This document shows positions 42,444 through 52,830 of a stretch of DNA of 64,000 nt, piece after piece. Position 1 is the first letter of the stretch. The number at the start of each line of letters is the position of its first letter. Under the pieces are notes generated by a model. That model had not been told where the DNA came from. It made no database searches and saw only the letters and a program-made list of their open reading frames with translations. The DNA comes from Mixophyes australis (lineage: Eukaryota; Chordata; Amphibia; Anura; Limnodynastidae): NCBI GenBank assembly GCA_036250195.1, contig JAVHZZ010000004.1, positions 159,338,727 through 159,402,726 on the forward strand, given 5' to 3'. A program made the translations under genes and the position numbers.

Positions 42444-44079
42444 CAGGGGCGCACGCAGGGGGGCTTTCTGGGTCTCCAGAAACCTATCCCCTTCGTTAAA
42501 AAAGTGCCCTACATATTGGCACTATACTATACAGCAGCCCCGGCGCTGTCAAAGAAGCATCCGCGACGGTGCTGTATACAATACAGCACCGCCGCACAGG
42601 CTCGGACTGGCCTGCAGGGCAGCAGGACTATCCACCGGTAGGCCCCTCCACATTATAGCCACGCCCCCTCTGTTGTTAGGGAGGAGCTAAGAAAACAGCT
42701 GACTCCCGACTTGCATACAATTCATCTTTTGGACATACGGGAGAACAGGAAGGGACAGATGCGTTCCACAGTGGAACGCAGGCGCCTTCCTCTCCAACAG
42801 TAACAAGCACGGACCACGAGAGACATCCTCTGATTTCAGCACACTGGGTACCCGGCCACCATCTCTATATACATCGAAAACTGCAAGTAAACAAAGTTAA
42901 ATTTGAAAGCATCGCAGCAATAACCATGTGATATATGTGGACAGTGATCTGAATATTTATATTGCACTAGCAGAGACTTAAAGAAATACCAATTCCCATC
43001 TACTGGACATGTATGCTATGAACATTATTTTATTGAGATATCAGTGACTGTGTTATATCTGGATCAATGCAGCATTTATACCCACTGCCATTTGCCTCCC
43101 AGTAGCTAGACTAGTCCAGGTCTATATACCTAGGTTTGTCTGATTTTTTATGTATGTTCAATTGATGCCATACCATATGTATGTATATAGAAATCAATGC
43201 CTCATAATATAAATACTGTGGTTTAATTGGAGTATTTTATTTGTCTATATTAATGTATTTTTATATATTTTAACCAGGATTCAATAAATTGTGATAAAAC
43301 TAACATTAAATGTTATCCCACTAATTGAACCGAGCCTCTTGCTCACAGCCTAATACAAGATATAGAAAAATACGAATTGTATTCAAGATAAAAGAATACA
43401 AATTTTATTATTAGCATTACACTTGGAATAATACATAAGTCAATGAGCGCTTAACTTTCAGTATATTATTAGTTCGTAGAGAGGGATAACCTGTGTTAAT
43501 GCTGCTCTTGCAACAGTAGGGGTAGAGCGCAACTCCTCCCCCCCCTCCCCATTTTTGCCAAACACTCCCGTTAAACACACTACCACACAGGTGCAGAGAG
43601 TCGCGCCCGGGCTCTCTGAACCTGCGCGGTAGTGTGTTTTTCACTTTGAGCAGGGCAGATGAGAGTAGGAGTTCCGGATATCCAACCGCCCAGAGGAGCA
43701 TGAGCAGGTTAGTAACTAAGTGCGCAGTCAGCCTGTCATTTTAAAAGAGAAGGATGAGCACACTACATTCTTTATATACTACACTATGGTGCTAGCTGTC
43801 CTTCGTGGGCTGACCACTCTCCCTTTAGTGTCTGGTCTCGCCTCTATGATGGCTGGCCACACCCCCTCTGGTGGGCCCCTAGCGTTGCAGTCCCCCCGGT
43901 GGGCCTTTCATGCCCCAGTCCGACACTGCCGCCACAGATGCTTCTTTGACAGCGCCGGGGCTGCTGTATAGTACAGTGCTCCTTAAACGGAGCTGCTGCG
44001 CATGTGCGGCAGCTCTCTCGCTTTTCTTTTTTTTCCGGTGGAGGGGAAACCCCCCTTAAAAATCCTCTGTGCGCCCCTG
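42444..44079. mobile_element. hAT-like palindromic MITE, split by a nested element
   Basis: Ends are CAGGGGCGCACGCAGG and, read inward from the right, CAGGGGCGCACAGAGG. The inner arms gcagccccggcgctgtcaaa and tttgacagcgccggggctgc are inverse. It is a relative of 6158-6430 (both carry the cagcgccg-type arm and a gctgtat centre). Without the nested insertion it would be about 300 bp long. ATTA lies on both outer sides, but a full 8-bp duplication is not clear. Confidence 0.85.
42597..43928. mobile_element. Nonautonomous hAT-type element nested in the MITE
   Basis: Ends CAGGCTCGGACTGGCC and, read inward from the right, CAGTGTCGGACTGGGG. The 8-bp duplications are ccgccgca (42589-42596) and ccgccaca (43929-43936), 7 of 8 matching. 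The subtermini contain inverted gtaggcccctccac / gtgggcccctagcg stretches, and an inner hairpin lies at about 43575-43645 (cacactaccacacaggtgca...). No transposase is encoded; short frames in it are not protein-like. Confidence 0.87.
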
Positions 44080-44100
44080 ATTAGATAAGCTCTAATCTTT

Positions 44101-44960
44101 GTGAATAGAGGGGCACTCTGGAGATATAGGTTTTAAATCATTAAAACATATAACCTTTATTGTAACAAAGTAAAATAAAAAGAGTTTCTCTGATCAAGAA
44201 AAAGCTAGCGAAGTAATAAAAAGGGGAAGTGATAGTGTGGAAAGGTATATAAAATTGCGGATCAACCGCAAATAACTCTGCCTGCCTAGTATAATATCAA
44301 TGAATATATATAATTGTAATCCAAGTGTAGATGATTGAATTTCCATCGTATCTTGTTTAGATTAGTATCTACACAGTATGTTGACGCACTCCTGATATAA
44401 CTAGTAAAGGGAATAACCAACTAGATATATTCTGTCTAAATATAGAACTTAAATGTTATATTTAGTTTGTTATCCTTATGCTCCAAAATTTTGGATGTTC
44501 ACACAGCATCCAGTATAGTCATATATTAAAATAACTACCTGACTATATAATTGATAATATCCTATGGTGCTCTAAGATCATTATTAAGAAGCCTCATACG
44601 ATCATAATTCCCCAAACAGAGGTAGTAAAGAGATGCTATCGTGTCTGTGAATATTATATCTGCTAATTATAATCGCTAAATAATAGAGGCAGTTGGAGAC
44701 AGTCTAATATGAATTCCGGGTAAGGCTGATAGTGCCACACCCAATACGAAAGGTATTGCTCTGAGTAGAAACTAATTAATTTATATGGCGGACAGAGCAA
44801 ATGCCGACGCGCGATTCGCTATGAGAGCTTTGTCAAAGCTATCATAGCATCTCTCAAGAAATTATATATTTTGCATATTTCCTGGGTGACAATAACTCTG
44901 ATAGCCAATTTAGGCATGTTTAAATGGACTTATCTGCTTTGTGCGGTTTTTTCTTTATCT
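44101..44960 (-). mobile_element. Penelope-like 3' fragment with 14-bp target duplication
   Basis: The 860-bp block is bounded by the perfect repeat aagctctaatcttt (44087-44100 and 44961-44974), as expected for target-primed insertion. On the minus strand it contains ttgacaaagctctcatagcg followed by aatcgcgcgtcggc (about 44800-44845), the degenerate form of the tgatgaag...gaaacgcg motif of Penelope-like elements. It ends in a ttaaaacctatatctccaga region. No coding part is present. The family is inferred from this motif. Confidence 0.62.
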
Positions 44961-44974
44961 AAGCTCTAATCTTT

Positions 44975-46045
44975 ACAGATCCACCTATTATCCAACAAAA
45001 AAATCATTTGGGGAAAAAAAAGTCTTGTGCAGACTTATGTTCATGCTGCAGTCACTGCGAGGTGAACTTCAATGAAAGATGACGCATGAGACCAGACCTG
45101 TGCAACATGCTGAAAGCATTTATGTGATGTCACAACAAGGGGAAAACTGCAAAAAAAATTTCCCTGTGATTGGCAGAATATCATTTTTTCATAATCAAGT
45201 GCTAAATTCCGTTCCGGCGATTTATTCCATAAATGTCCGTTTAATGAAAATCTATCTAATGAATATGTATCTGATAGATTCACTGGCAGAATGGCCAGCA
45301 TAACTTATCAGTAAATTAATTAGCAGTAGATTTCTCTCAATTGCATTTTACCCCAATGGAGTTAGAAATTAACATGTTAGAAATGAATTATTAAGTTATG
45401 GCAGTTGGTTAAAAAAACACATGCTGATTGAACTTAGAGATTTATTTATTGGTTCTATTAGCAAAACTTTAGTTTCCTCGAAATAAATAGCACCCACAGT
45501 AATTTTGTATAGTTAAATTTGTGCTGAATGCTTCCATGGTAACAAGATATACAACATACTTCTAAAAGGGAAATGTAATTTCTGCTCCCGTCTGATGTCA
45601 TACCTTATTTTTCAACTGTGGCTACCGCAGAGTGACCGCAGCTTGAACATTCTTATTAAAGGGATCATTTGTTCATAAATTTCTATGGGAAACGCACTTT
45701 CAGTACACATTGATATTTGTTTCAAACACGGACAAAAATTACTACAAGCAGCATTCTGGTCAGAGTATGAACAAAATGGCAGGGCTTGCTAGTTTCCACA
45801 GCTTAACACATTAAAGACACAATTGTATTACTGAATGAAATAACTTACAGGGTTGATTAAATAAAATAGTATTACTAATTCAATAGCTTGAATTAGCAGG
45901 GATTTTAGTGGTTCACTGAATATGTGTGCTGACCACAGAGAAAACAATTGTTCCTATATGTTACTCCTAGCAGATATACTTCATGACAATATAGAAAAAA
46001 CATTCTACACTTAGTATTGTCGAATGTCAAGTACTAACTTTTCCA
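44975..46045. other. Nongenic stretch, nothing recognised
   Basis: AT-rich; overlapping short frames near 45040-45300 look like chance. A short (TA)n tract (46046-46056) precedes the retrovirus. Confidence 0.5.
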
Positions 46046-46056
46046 TATATATATAT

Positions 46057-46869
46057 TGTCGAAGTCAGCAAATTGGATAAAGTCATTTCAATTAAAATCG
46101 AGCAAACTTGGTTGTCTTTGTCTGAAAAGATGCGTACAGTACGCTACGGCGTACAAGGGCACGCTATGGCGTGAAAGGGCGTACGCAGCTACTACACGTG
46201 GCAGCAACAGTATTTGGTCTTTTATCATACATTCGCATAAACACGCATACTTATAAAATAGTACACATTAATGGTAGTTGCAACACATAGTCAGTTATGT
46301 CGAAATATAGTAGTATTTATGTGTTATATTAAAGTTACATGTATATTAGTGAAATATATGGAACAGGTTGAAGGAATCATATCATGAGTGGTATCATAAT
46401 AAACCTCTTAACATTTCCTACTGTTTGGTTCAGTCTGCGAAGGAATTGCAGAGTGCATACGCAAGTTATGAATGATAGGGAATTATGGACTACTTAAGAC
46501 TAAGGAATCTTGGTGGGAAGAGCAGAGCATACCCCCTGGAGAGACGACCCCCTCCTTTGGATTCCTTAGGATGAACTAGCCAATGATTGACAACCACTTG
46601 GACCTTCCTGAAACCTGGACCAATGGAAGCAAGCTATACCATCTTCATTGTATTACTGTATTTCTGAGTGCATATAAGCAGCAGCTTCACATCTAGTGTT
46701 TAGACATCTTGTCCCCAGACTTCAGGATTGAATGACTTCACACTGGATCCAGAGCCCCTGCGATAAGTAACGGCTGTATTTATTATCACTTCGCTTGAAC
46801 ATATTATACTACTTTTTGCGAATAAATCTTCGACAATCGTTATTGGTTAGCGACAATACGCACTTAACA
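46057..46869 (+). repeat. 5' LTR of the endogenous retrovirus
   Basis: Starts TGTCGAAG and ends CTTAACA just before the primer site. A TATA-like catataag (46671) and AATAAA (46821) lie in the expected order. An inner cttcgaca at 46828-46835, the inverse of the start, is an alternative end. Repeated motifs acgctacggcg/acgctatggcg lie at 46140-46170. Confidence 0.82.
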
Positions 46870-46872
46870 ATT

Positions 46873-46883
46873 TGGGGGCTCGT
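46873..46883 (+). promoter_or_regulatory. Primer binding site, tRNA-Pro type
   Basis: tgggggctcgt, 11 bases matching the 3' end complement of tRNA-Pro as used by many gammaretroviruses. The match stops after these bases (gagc follows instead of ccgg). Confidence 0.75.
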
Positions 46884-47800
46884 GAGCTTTGGAGGTTTCG
46901 TTTCCGATGATACGCAAGACCAACGGATTTCGGTTCCGCAACAAAGGGTGGAGACGCGTCATATACGGGTAAGAACGCAATGTGTTCAAAACCTGAATTT
47001 TACTCTGTGTTGTGAAACCGAATGTCCGTTTTGCATTATCTACGGCACGCTAACTAGAACCTAGGGACAAAAGAGAAAACTGTTTCTTTTTACTGTCATT
47101 GTGCGTTTTAACTGTATTGCATTGCTTAGCGTATGTGTATTTCCTGCTGTGCGTACGCAAACTTCCGGTAGATTTGCCACGTGGTTAAACAATCGTCTTG
47201 ATAGTTATTATATGTGCATAGTATAATTACTTGTGAAAGCCTCTGAGACATTATTACTGTTGTTGGGAACTTTTGATTTTCTGCGCAGAAAAGGTGTATA
47301 GTGTGTGATTTTGTAACGTAGATACACTGTTTATTATTCATTGTGCTCAGTTGCTGTCTGACGAGGCGGGTTGCCCAACTGAAGGACGGTATACAGGGCA
47401 GGTATACCGAAGGCGAAAACCGGGTTTTCGCAAAGCGCTACCAATAGATCACAAGGTTTGCTAATAACTAGTATTGGTAGGCAGTGCGATCTAACCGCAC
47501 GACAACCGTTAGTGCGAATTGGTGAAGCAGCTAGGAGGAATTATATTGGAAAGGCTGGTTGATTGTATCGACTTTGTTCTCCCAGTTATAATAAACTCAA
47601 CAGATTTTTGTGGTTTAGCCAGGGTATCGAGGAGCTGATAGCCCTTGGGTCCCACAGTGATATTGTCTGTGTTAGGGGTCCTTGTTTAGTACAAGAGGAA
47701 GCGAGTGGACGCGACTTGAGCAAATACGTCCACGGCCAGTAAGAGATCTTTAGCGGTAGAGTGTTTGTAGCAAATTGTTGAAAGTGTTCTGCATAGATTA
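46884..47800 (+). other. Retroviral leader region
   Basis: About 0.9 kb between primer site and gag without a credible long frame. Packaging and splice-donor signals are expected here, but I cannot identify them with confidence. Confidence 0.5.
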
Positions 47801-49435
47801 GTGTTGTTCAACATGGGTGCTAAGCATACGCTAGAGATGGCCAGTGTACTGCCTAAGGAAGGTCCTATTGGTTCAGCGAGATTTCTCATGTGTAAGAAAT
47901 ATGGTGCATACGCAACTGCGTATTGCGACACGTGGGTCAAGATGACCAAAGATTGTGATAGGCCTTTCCCAACAATAGGAAGTTTTAATGCAGAGGTACT
48001 AAATACTGTAAAAGATAAAGTATGGTTGATTAAGTCAACGAAAAAGAGAAATAGACATAATGATTGTTTAAAATTGTGGCAAATGGAAGGTAACACGTGG
48101 CAGAGCAGCGAATGCACAGCGGAAGTAGGCGTGGCGAAAAGCGCACGCAGGGCGAAAGTAGCCATTGAGAAGCGTGGCGTACTCAGCGCTAGCGCACCTC
48201 CGCCACCTTATGTGGCGGGAGGGGTAAGTACAGCCGTTATTAAAACTGAAAAAAGAGAAATTGCTAAATTGTATCCTGTTTTAAACCAGTTTAAAACAAG
48301 TGTATCAGAAGATGAAGATGAACCCACTGTGATTTTGGCAATTGCTCATGCTGTTAATATGTTAGAGGTTCAGCGTAAGTATGGGAAAGGAGCAATGGCT
48401 GAGATAGGTGAGAGTAGTGTGATCACTAGGAGTGATTGCGTTCTAAATCTTGAACCAGCAGATCCGGTAGTGACTTCTGAAAACAGTGAACCAGTGGGTA
48501 CATACCCATTCCGCACAATATCAGTTCCCAATGGGAAACCGGATAAGGATGATGTAGTTCCTTTAAGAAATGTTACAATGCATTATCCCTGGACTAGATC
48601 AGAATTACGTTCCATTATGACTGAATTCCCAGATCCCAGAAAAGAGTTGGCAAAGTGTCAGAAATTTGTTAAAGACTTAGGAAATGCACACGAACCAACC
48701 GATAAGGATTGGCGTGTAGTGTTGAGGGCGTGTCTTCCTCCCCATACTGACATACAAAAATGTATTAAAGATTGTGTGTTGGATGAAGATGACACCTTGA
48801 CTGATGAGATTAACCAAGAAAATATAGAACAAATTGTTAAACATTTAGCCATCTATTTTCCGGTAGTAACGAATTGGAGTAAAATTTTCACCATCAAGCA
48901 GAAAGATAGTGAGACAGCAGCAGATTACTTCATTAGAGCTATAGCAGCGATAACACGGTTCACTGGGATATCAAACATAGGGGAGGACCCACATCATAGG
49001 GAAGTAGCTGTAGGAGTATTAATGGATGGCCTTAGAGAAAATTTAAAAACCAGAGTACAAACCACATTACCTAATTGGAGAGGCATCACAGTAGATTCTC
49101 TTAGGGAGTCTGCTGTGGAGCATGACAAAAACCTTTTCAGAAAGAAGGAGGAGAAAAGTGATAGGTTAATGACGGTGAGTATACAGGCTCTAGAGGGGAT
49201 GCATACACGACCACCAGCATACAACCCACATAATAAGAAACATAGAGTGATCAGATGTTTCAATTGTAATGAAGAAGGACACGTTAGGAGGGATTGTAAA
49301 AAAGACCGATACAACCCTAGAGGTGGGACACATAGATATCCTCCAAGGAAGGACTCACATAGAATAGAAGACTCACATCTACCCGCACATATTATAACAG
49401 CAAATATTGCGCGGGAAAATGATAGTCAGTGCTAG
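47801..49435 (+). CDS. gag: Gag polyprotein of the endogenous retrovirus, open
   Basis: 544 codons ending in TAG. Gag forms the virus core and packages the RNA. The start MGA offers Gly2 for myristoylation. PPPPY at residues 133-137 is a late-budding motif. The region from about 250 to 440 is the probable capsid (PWTRSELRSIM; YFPVVTNWSKIF). One CCHC zinc knuckle lies at 486-499 (CFNCNEEGHVRRDC), followed by a basic tail. Length and layout fit gammaretrovirus-like Gag. Pol continues in the same frame after the TAG. The ATG is the first one after the leader. Confidence 0.9.
   Translation: MLFNMGAKHTLEMASVLPKEGPIGSARFLMCKKYGAYATAYCDTWVKMTKDCDRPFPTIGSFNAEVLNTVKDKVWLIKSTKKRNRHNDCLKLWQMEGNTWQSSECTAEVGVAKSARRAKVAIEKRGVLSASAPPPPYVAGGVSTAVIKTEKREIAKLYPVLNQFKTSVSEDEDEPTVILAIAHAVNMLEVQRKYGKGAMAEIGESSVITRSDCVLNLEPADPVVTSENSEPVGTYPFRTISVPNGKPDKDDVVPLRNVTMHYPWTRSELRSIMTEFPDPRKELAKCQKFVKDLGNAHEPTDKDWRVVLRACLPPHTDIQKCIKDCVLDEDDTLTDEINQENIEQIVKHLAIYFPVVTNWSKIFTIKQKDSETAADYFIRAIAAITRFTGISNIGEDPHHREVAVGVLMDGLRENLKTRVQTTLPNWRGITVDSLRESAVEHDKNLFRKKEEKSDRLMTVSIQALEGMHTRPPAYNPHNKKHRVIRCFNCNEEGHVRRDCKKDRYNPRGGTHRYPPRKDSHRIEDSHLPAHIITANIARENDSQC
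49433..49435 (+). promoter_or_regulatory. Gag-Pol UAG codon, possible readthrough site
   Basis: TAG followed by GGG, with the next codons (GSGHTCN...) in frame with pol. Gammaretroviruses express pol by suppression of a UAG followed by G and a downstream pseudoknot. I did not fold the RNA. Confidence 0.65.
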
Positions 49436-52400
49436 GGGTCAGGTCATACCTGTAATCTACAGCCAGTGAGGTTAACTGAAAGTCAGAGTGAAGAACCAAC
49501 AATGATAGTTGACATAGCTGGTAGGAAACAAACCTTTCTTGTAGATACAGGGGCGGCCCGATCTGTGATAACCTCGCCTCTCAATCTACAGGTGACCAGT
49601 AAAACTATTCCTGCTATGGGAGTAACGGGAGGAGTGTTACATTATCCACTAACTAAACCTGCTGAAGTTACTATCGGGCCCCTGCATACCAAGCATTCGT
49701 TTCTCTTGGCTGCGGCGGCTCCTACTAACTTGCTAGGGAGAGACTTGTTATGTAAAATGGGATGTGTCATATACTGTACTTCAGATGGTGTGTTCCTAGA
49801 TATACCCGAGAAGGTCGCTCATGAGGTACAGAACATATTGGACACCCCTCAAAGGTTAATGTTACACTCTACTGTTATAGAACACAGTCCATCTCAAGTA
49901 AAGGGGATGTTGCTGGAAATACCAGGTTCACTATGGACCAGAGATGGACAGGACACTGGACTGATGGCAAACATAGCCCCTGTCATGGTCAATCTAAAAA
50001 GTGGTAGGATAGCTCCAAAAATCCCACAGTATCCATTAAAACCGGAGGTGGAACTAAGGGTATATCCTGTTATTGAGAGGCTGTTACAACAAGGGATTTT
50101 ATTTCATACAGCCAGTACAGCAAATAGTCCCATTTTCCCTGTGAAGAAGAGTGGGGGGAGGGGCTATAGATTAGTCCAGGACTTAAGGGGAATTAACAAA
50201 GTTGTTGAGAGCCAATTCCCCGTAGTGCTGAATCCAGCTGTCATCCTCATGCAGATTCCACCGTCTGCTAGTCATTTTACTGTCATTGATCTATGTTCTG
50301 CTTTCTTCTCAGTCCCTCTTCACCCTGACTGCCAATACCTTTTTGCATTCTCCTACCGGGGAGTGCAATACACATGGACCAGACTAGCCCAGGGGTTCAT
50401 TGACAGCCCCAGTATTTTCTCCCAAGCCTTACATGACTGTTTGCAATCCTTTCAACCCCACAATGGGTCTGTTCTAATTCAATATGTGGATGATTTGTTG
50501 TTGTGCTCTAATTCTTTTATGTCATGTTTACATGATACTAAATTGTTGTTGCTTCATCTTTTACAAACAGGGCACAAGGTGGCAAAGGATAAATTACAGC
50601 CATGTCAGACTAAGGTCAAATACTTAGGACACTGCCTCACTAAGGGGCTAAGACACCTGACAACCGACAGGATTGAGGCCATACAACACATGACTCTTCC
50701 GCAGAGCCAGAAGCAGATTCGTACTTTCCTGGGATGTGTGGATACTGTAGATCCTGGATCCCAGGTTTTTCTATTCTGGCATTACCATTGCAGGAGCTAG
50801 TCTCTTCGTCAAAACCAGAACTTGTTGTACACACAGAAGAGTCAGAACAAGCGTTCTTAAATCTTAAAGATAGTCTGACTAGAGCACCTGCTTTGGAAAT
50901 ACCAGATTATGAAAAGCCTTTTGAGCTATACTGTACAGAAGCTGATGATTGTGCAGCAGGTGTCCTCGCACAGAAACATGGTAACGCTAGCAGACCAGTA
51001 GCATACTACAGTGCACAATTAGACAATGTGGCATGATCACTCCCAACATGACCTTTACTGCAAGGCCCGACATACGTGACACCCCCTTAGAAAATGTAGA
51101 TTTTACATTTTATACAGACGGAAGTTGTTATAGACAGACAGAGACGGGAGAGCTATGTACTGGTTACGCTGTGATAGACGATCAGGATGTGGTAGAAGCT
51201 GAACCCCTTGGCCCTCCTCACTCAGCCCAGGTGGCGGAACTAGTAGCACTAAGGAGAGCGTGTGAATTGGCAGAGGGTAAATCAGCCAATATATATACTG
51301 ACTCTAGGTACGCCTTCGGGGTAGTGCACAATTTTAGGGCCCTTTGGCGTCTCAGAAACTTTACGACAGCAGCAGGTATGCCAGTGGCACACTCACAACA
51401 CATAAAAGGACTTCTGACAGCGATACAGTTACCCAGAACAGTAGCCGTCGTAAAGTGCAAAGCCCATACCTTTGAAGAAGACCCAGTGTCATTGGGCAAC
51501 AACAGGGCAGATGAAGCTGCTAAATGGGCAGCAGGGCAACCTATGACTGTATCGACCGAGACTATGATGGTTTTTTAGACATTAGAAATGCAGAAATTAA
51601 TTGAAATGCAAGATTTGTGTTCCCTGCAGGAAAAGGCGGTCTGGAAGGCAAAGGGATGTGGCCAAGAGTCTTCAGGACTCTAGAGGGATGGACAAGGTAA
51701 TCCTGTATCTCCCCGAACATACTATCCAAGCCTGGCTGAAGCAGCACACGGCCTGACTCACCTGGGTAAAGAAGGTATGTGCAAACTGGTGAGAGCATAC
51801 TGGTGTGCTCCCGGATTTTCCTCTCAGGCTGGTAAGAAGGCAATGTCATGTCTTACTTGTTTGCTTGAGGAAAAATGTCGGGAAAACTATTCCAACTGAG
51901 CCATCCCACATCTCTCCTACAGACGGACCTTTTCAGGTAATACAAATTGACTATATCCAATTACCACCATGCAGGAATTTAAAGTATGTGTTAGTTTGTA
52001 TTGATGTGTTTTCCGTTTGGGTAGAAGCATATCCGGCAGCCACTAATACTGCTGTGTTCACTGCAAAGAAAATTGTACAAGACTTTGTATGTAGGTTCGG
52101 TATCCCTAGAATCATTGAAAGTGATAGGGGTACCCACTTTACTGGTGATATCTTCCAAAATATGTGTAAACTCATGGGAATCGGTAGCAGACTTCACACC
52201 CCTTACCGACCACAAGCCAGTGGTAAGGTGGAGAGAGTAAATGGCACTATAAAGAACAAGCTTGGTAAGGTAATGGCTGAAACTGGGTTGGCATGGCCAG
52301 AGGCTTTGCCATTGGTCCTCCATAGCATTCGGACCACTCCTAGACCTCCTCTTAATCTGTCCCCCTTTGAGATACTGTTCGGACGACAACCTGATTTGAT

Positions 52401-52773
52401 CGTGAGTCCACAAGACGACTTGAAGTGTAATAATGAAGTGACTGTACAATATCTTATAAGAATGAGTAGACAGCTAAAGCAACAACAACAAAAACTAAAA
52501 ATGCTGTCACCTGGTATGCCAGAAACGAACTGTCATGATGTTGAACCTGCAGACTATGTTATGATCCGCAATTTCTTACGTTCAGGTTGTTTAACAGACC
52601 GTTGGGAAGGCCCATACCAAGTGCTGCTGACTAGTACTACATCACTGAAGGTTGCAGAGAGAGACACTTGGGTCCATTCCACCCACTGCAGGAGAGTCCA
52701 TAATCCGGAGAAAGTGAAAATTGAGACCGACTACATAGATCTGTCACTTGTGAGTCTGTTCCGGGAGACCTAA
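49436..52773 (+). pseudogene. pol: Pol of the endogenous retrovirus, broken
   Basis: The protease carries FLVDTGAARSVI (about 49534-49569). RT follows (LVQDLRGIN; catalytic YVDD codons at 50483-50494) up to 50740. There the frame shifts (50734-51036 continues the connection domain) and ends at TGA (51034-51036). A segment before RNase H is missing. RNase H (51033-51578) keeps TDGSC, AELVAL, YTDSR and NNRADEA. The integrase HHCC finger (51747-51890) is in a third frame, and the core with IQIDYI, ESDRGTHF and GKVERVN and the C-terminal WEGPYQVLL block is in the next (51805-52773). Thus at least three frameshifts and one deletion inactivate it; key catalytic residues are mostly kept, suggesting recent decay. 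Confidence 0.9.
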
Positions 52774-52830
52774 AGCCTGCAGTCGAGACACCTGAACCAG
52801 AGACGTTGCCCCAGAACTATCTTTCCAGCG

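Noticed and set aside
43417..43701. 94-codon minus-strand frame in the nested hAT element
   Set aside because: It includes a homopolymeric GGGGG stretch and an inner hairpin; there is no protein similarity by motif.
46795..47064. 89-codon frame across the 5' LTR end and leader
   Set aside because: It crosses the primer binding site and has no retroviral protein motif.
49994..52449. Antisense frames opposite ERV pol
   Set aside because: Shadows of the well-supported sense frames with RT, RNase H and integrase motifs.
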